From NCBI GenBank assembly GCA_013399305.1, contig VXAI01000082.1, positions 2,047,620-2,111,619 on the forward strand: 64,000 nt of DNA, in the 5' to 3' direction. The translations under genes and the position numbers were made by a program. The notes beneath the pieces were generated by a model that was given only the letters and a program-made list of their open reading frames with translations, was not told the origin of the DNA and made no database searches. The DNA comes from Rostratula benghalensis. Taxonomy: Eukaryota > Chordata > Aves > Charadriiformes > Rostratulidae. Shown here in pieces: positions 63,343 to 64,000 of this stretch. Every line of letters begins with the position of its first letter. Within the stretch, counting starts at the first letter, position 1.

Positions 63343-64000
63343 GTATTTCCAGTAATTTTGACTGTAGTCTGTTGTTGTAGAGTATTACTAGTTAAGTAAA
63401 AAATTAGTCATTTTTTGGTGTGTCAGTAATTTTAACTGACCTTTGATTCCATGAATAAGGTTGAGGTTATAATGTCATGGAGGTACATACTTCTTGTCAA
63501 ATAATAGCTAGAATTGAGAATTAGGCATCGTATTCTGTAAGACGCTGCTTTTGTAGCTGGGGGTCCTTTGAACAGGAAAAATGGATATTTCTGCAATGAG
63601 AGTGACTTCTCATGTATCTTATAGATGCATAGCAAAATGGTATCTAAATCAGTAGGCTAACGTGAAGAAAATAGGGATACAGATCTTCATACCTTTAGAA
63701 GCGTATTCCCCCCAGGACATGTGCGTTTTACTATTATTAATGTTAATGAAAGTTATCCAAGTGTATAGACTATGCAGAAAGGCTAAAATATTTCATTCCA
63801 CATGTAATACAGAACAAAACAGAACAACTATGTTTTATGCAAAATGTAATTGCAGAATTTGAGGATTTTATAATGAAGCTTTTAATTTGAATATTCCCAC
63901 TTCTTCCTCTACTTCAATCTGTAAAGCACTTTAATGAAAACAATTTAATGGAAAACATACACACTTATAGTTGGAAAATGTGGTAACAAAAGGCGCAGAC
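61988..64000 (+). other. Start of the intron after DENND1B exon 9
   Basis: The donor gtgagtct opens an intron that runs past the end of the window. It carries a T-run at about 62813-62824, another at about 63103-63113 and a (CA)16 microsatellite at 63307-63338. No sequence resembling the expected next exon (a lysine-rich SALKNKLKK-like start) was found. Confidence 0.7.
63307..63338. repeat. (AC)16 microsatellite
   Basis: Sixteen uninterrupted AC units lie in the intron after exon 9. A pure tract of this length is probably variable in the population. Confidence 0.96.

Overview
The window reads as nuclear DNA of a bird. It is AT-rich, with short exons spread over kilobase-scale introns. A CR1 LINE tail at 58549-58892 and a solo endogenous-retrovirus LTR at 60837-61355 are both of avian type. 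The LTR resembles those common in Neoaves, so a neoavian species is more likely than a chicken-like one; this last step is inference from memory of repeat families. No prokaryotic features, CRISPR array, tRNA or rRNA were seen.

The only gene I can support is DENND1B on the + strand, entered in the middle. DENND1B is a DENN-domain guanine-nucleotide exchange factor for RAB35. Nine consecutive coding exons are clear: 12833-12882, 21599-21718, 30006-30075, 31637-31717, 36275-36328, 39664-39774, 53706-53806, 59772-59817 and 61886-61987. All junctions are AG/GT and the phases join without a break. They give about 245 residues covering the end of the upstream (uDENN/longin-like) lobe and much of the central DENN lobe. 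The first roughly 42 codons lie upstream of base 12833, probably outside the window. The rest of the DENN domain and the long C-terminal tail lie beyond base 64000.

Layout: 1-12832 is upstream intron with no recognised exon. It holds an exact 95-bp duplication around a single N, probably an assembly join. The introns between 12883 and 61885 range from about 1.6 to 13.9 kb. Most are anonymous AT-rich sequence with low-complexity tracts. The introns before exons 8 and 9 carry the CR1 and the solo LTR, both antisense to the gene. The last 2 kb is the next intron, with a (CA)16 microsatellite. Two gaps of N (20503-20580 and 39532-39569) fall in introns and do not touch exons.

I did not find a new biological system. 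The observations most worth checking are an in-frame intron read-through after exon 4, a candidate hidden terminal exon at 49619, a strong G-quadruplex motif at 58245-58272, a 25-nt perfect inverted repeat rich in TAATTA cores, and a cluster of changes in a normally conserved stretch of exon 7. Almost all other open frames in the window look like chance frames in non-coding DNA. Exon numbers below count only the exons visible in this window.
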